64,000 nt of DNA from Agrobacterium fabrum str. C58 (lineage in GTDB: Bacteria > Pseudomonadota > Alphaproteobacteria > Rhizobiales > Rhizobiaceae), in contig NC_003063.2 in the NCBI RefSeq assembly GCF_000092025.1, forward strand, positions 1,493,501 to 1,557,500. Direction: 5' to 3'. Shown here piece after piece: positions 63,072 to 64,000 of the stretch (its first letter is position 1; every line of letters begins with the position of its first letter). The notes under the pieces are model-generated. The model searched no databases and was not told where the DNA came from. It saw only the letters and a program-made list of their open reading frames with translations. Made by a program: the position numbers and the translations under genes.

Positions 63072-64000
63072 TCAGCCGATCTTCGCGTTGTCATCGCGCT
63101 TGATGGCGATGACCGCCGAGCGCGGCAGTTTGCCTTCGCCGTCCGGGAAGGGAGCGTCGGGGTGCTGGATGCCGACGAAGTGGGTGCGCTTGTCGCCGGA
63201 CCAGGTCTGGCCGGTGACTTCGGAACCCTTCGGTGCGGTCAGGAAGCGCTCGATACGGCCCGTCGCCGGGTCGCCCGCCAGCATCTGGTTGTTGCCCTGG
63301 CCGGCGAAGTTGCCTTCATTGCTGTCTTCGCCGTCGGTCTGGATCCAGAGCAGACCGGTGCTATCGAACATCATGCCATCAGGCGAGTTGAACATGTTGC
63401 CTTCGTTGATGTTTGCCGAGCCGGCATAGGCGTCCTTGTGAACGGTGGGATTGCCGGCCATGCAGAACAGGTCCCACTTGAACTTGGCGTCCGCATGGTC
63501 GTCATTTTCCGGATACCAGCGCACGATCTGGCCGTATTCGTTCTTCTCGCGCGGGTTGGCGGCATTGATGACCATGGCGTCGCCGCCGGCATTGGCGCGC
63601 AGCTTGCCGTCCTTCATTTCGCCGCGGCGGCTGTTGTTGGTCAGCGCGCAATAGGCCTCAATGGCAACCGGGTTGATCGCGACCCATTCGGGGCGGTCCA
63701 TGGTCGTCGCACCCACCTTGGAAGCGGCCTGGCGGGTGAAGACGCAGATTTCGTCGATCTTCATGCCTGTCGTTTCCGGCGTGAGGGCGACCCACTCGCC
63801 AGCGCCGTCATCGGCGAACTTGGCGACATGGAGCGTGCCTTCGTCAAGGAGCCTGGAGGTATCGCCGCCCGGCACATAGATGCCGTTGGAGACGAATTTA
63901 TAGAGGAACTCGCCACGCTCGTCGTCACCCATATAAACGACGACGCGGCCGTCGCGGGCAATGACCACGGCGGCGTTTTCGTGCTTGATGCGTCCAAGCG
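63072..64000 (-). CDS. phoX: PhoX-type alkaline phosphatase (DUF839), 3' part only
   Basis: The last 309 codons of a PhoX-family protein; the 5' end lies beyond the window and the frame is open to the edge. Recognisable segments are IARDGRVVVYMGDDERGEFLYKFVS, MDRPEWVAINP, NTSPDGMMFDSTGLLWIQTDGEDSNEG-like text and VTGQTWSGDKRTHFVGIQHPDAP. PhoX enzymes are Tat-exported, Ca/Fe-dependent phosphomonoesterases induced by phosphate starvation. Proximity to a secreted metallophosphoesterase may be functional or chance. The visible start-like GTG at 63968 is internal. Confidence 0.87.
   Translation of the reverse strand, partial: LGRIKHENAAVVIARDGRVVVYMGDDERGEFLYKFVSNGIYVPGGDTSRLLDEGTLHVAKFADDGAGEWVALTPETTGMKIDEICVFTRQAASKVGATTMDRPEWVAINPVAIEAYCALTNNSRRGEMKDGKLRANAGGDAMVINAANPREKNEYGQIVRWYPENDDHADAKFKWDLFCMAGNPTVHKDAYAGSANINEGNMFNSPDGMMFDSTGLLWIQTDGEDSNEGNFAGQGNNQMLAGDPATGRIERFLTAPKGSEVTGQTWSGDKRTHFVGIQHPDAPFPDGEGKLPRSAVIAIKRDDNAKIG

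Overview
The window is GC-rich, alphaproteobacterial DNA and most likely comes from an Agrobacterium (Rhizobiaceae). The pointers are a copper-type, nosZ-less denitrification cluster, rhizobial ABC sugar operons, a BTLCP protease, and a periplasmic three-subunit dehydrogenase of the kind linked to the 3-ketosugar trait of Agrobacterium biovar 1. The species is inferred from gene content and memory, not from a search. I saw no rRNA, tRNA, insertion sequence, CRISPR array or origin.

Layout. 1-1.1 kb: a cut exported protein and a transglutaminase-like cysteine protease. 1.2-8.6 kb: a LacI-controlled sugar operon (Gfo/Idh/MocA dehydrogenase, TIM-barrel isomerase, binding protein, MalF/MalG-type permeases, MalK-type ATPase) with a perfect 16-bp operator. 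8.6-11.9 kb: an unrecognised exported protein, an SDR/LysR pair and a cupin. 12.2-23.8 kb: a second sugar locus with an Rbs-type ABC transporter, a LacI repressor, a cytoplasmic isomerase, a Gfo/Idh/MocA enzyme, an EXPORTED TIM-barrel protein, and a GMC flavoprotein, small subunit and cytochrome c resembling glucoside 3-dehydrogenase. Together they look like a periplasmic-to-cytoplasmic 3-ketoglycoside pathway.

23.9-52.5 kb is an anaerobic respiration island: nnrR, nirV-nirK, nnrS, two DUF2249 proteins, norEFCBQD, a 51-residue membrane protein and nnrU, ubiX-ubiD, the O2-independent ubiquinone genes ubiTUV with an unknown 125-residue partner, a TonB receptor/ABC importer/NnrS-like operon of unknown substrate, and napEFDABC. 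Six TTTG-N8-CAAA sites and one weaker site lie in intergenic regions here. Most have a -10-like hexamer 28.5-29.5 bp from the site centre, the spacing of a class II Crp/Fnr activator. They tie nirK, nnrS, norC, norE/nnrU, ubiTUV and, with a poorer -10, the unknown importer to NnrR. A separate FNR-type box (TTGA-N6-TCAA) precedes nnrR. The encoded chain is nitrate to nitrite to NO to N2O; no nos genes are seen here.

52.5-64 kb: a LysR regulator, a roughly 1976-residue type I secreted RTX protein carrying a calcineurin-like phosphoesterase, its ABC exporter and membrane fusion protein, two terminators, and the 3' part of a phoX-type alkaline phosphatase gene cut by the window edge.
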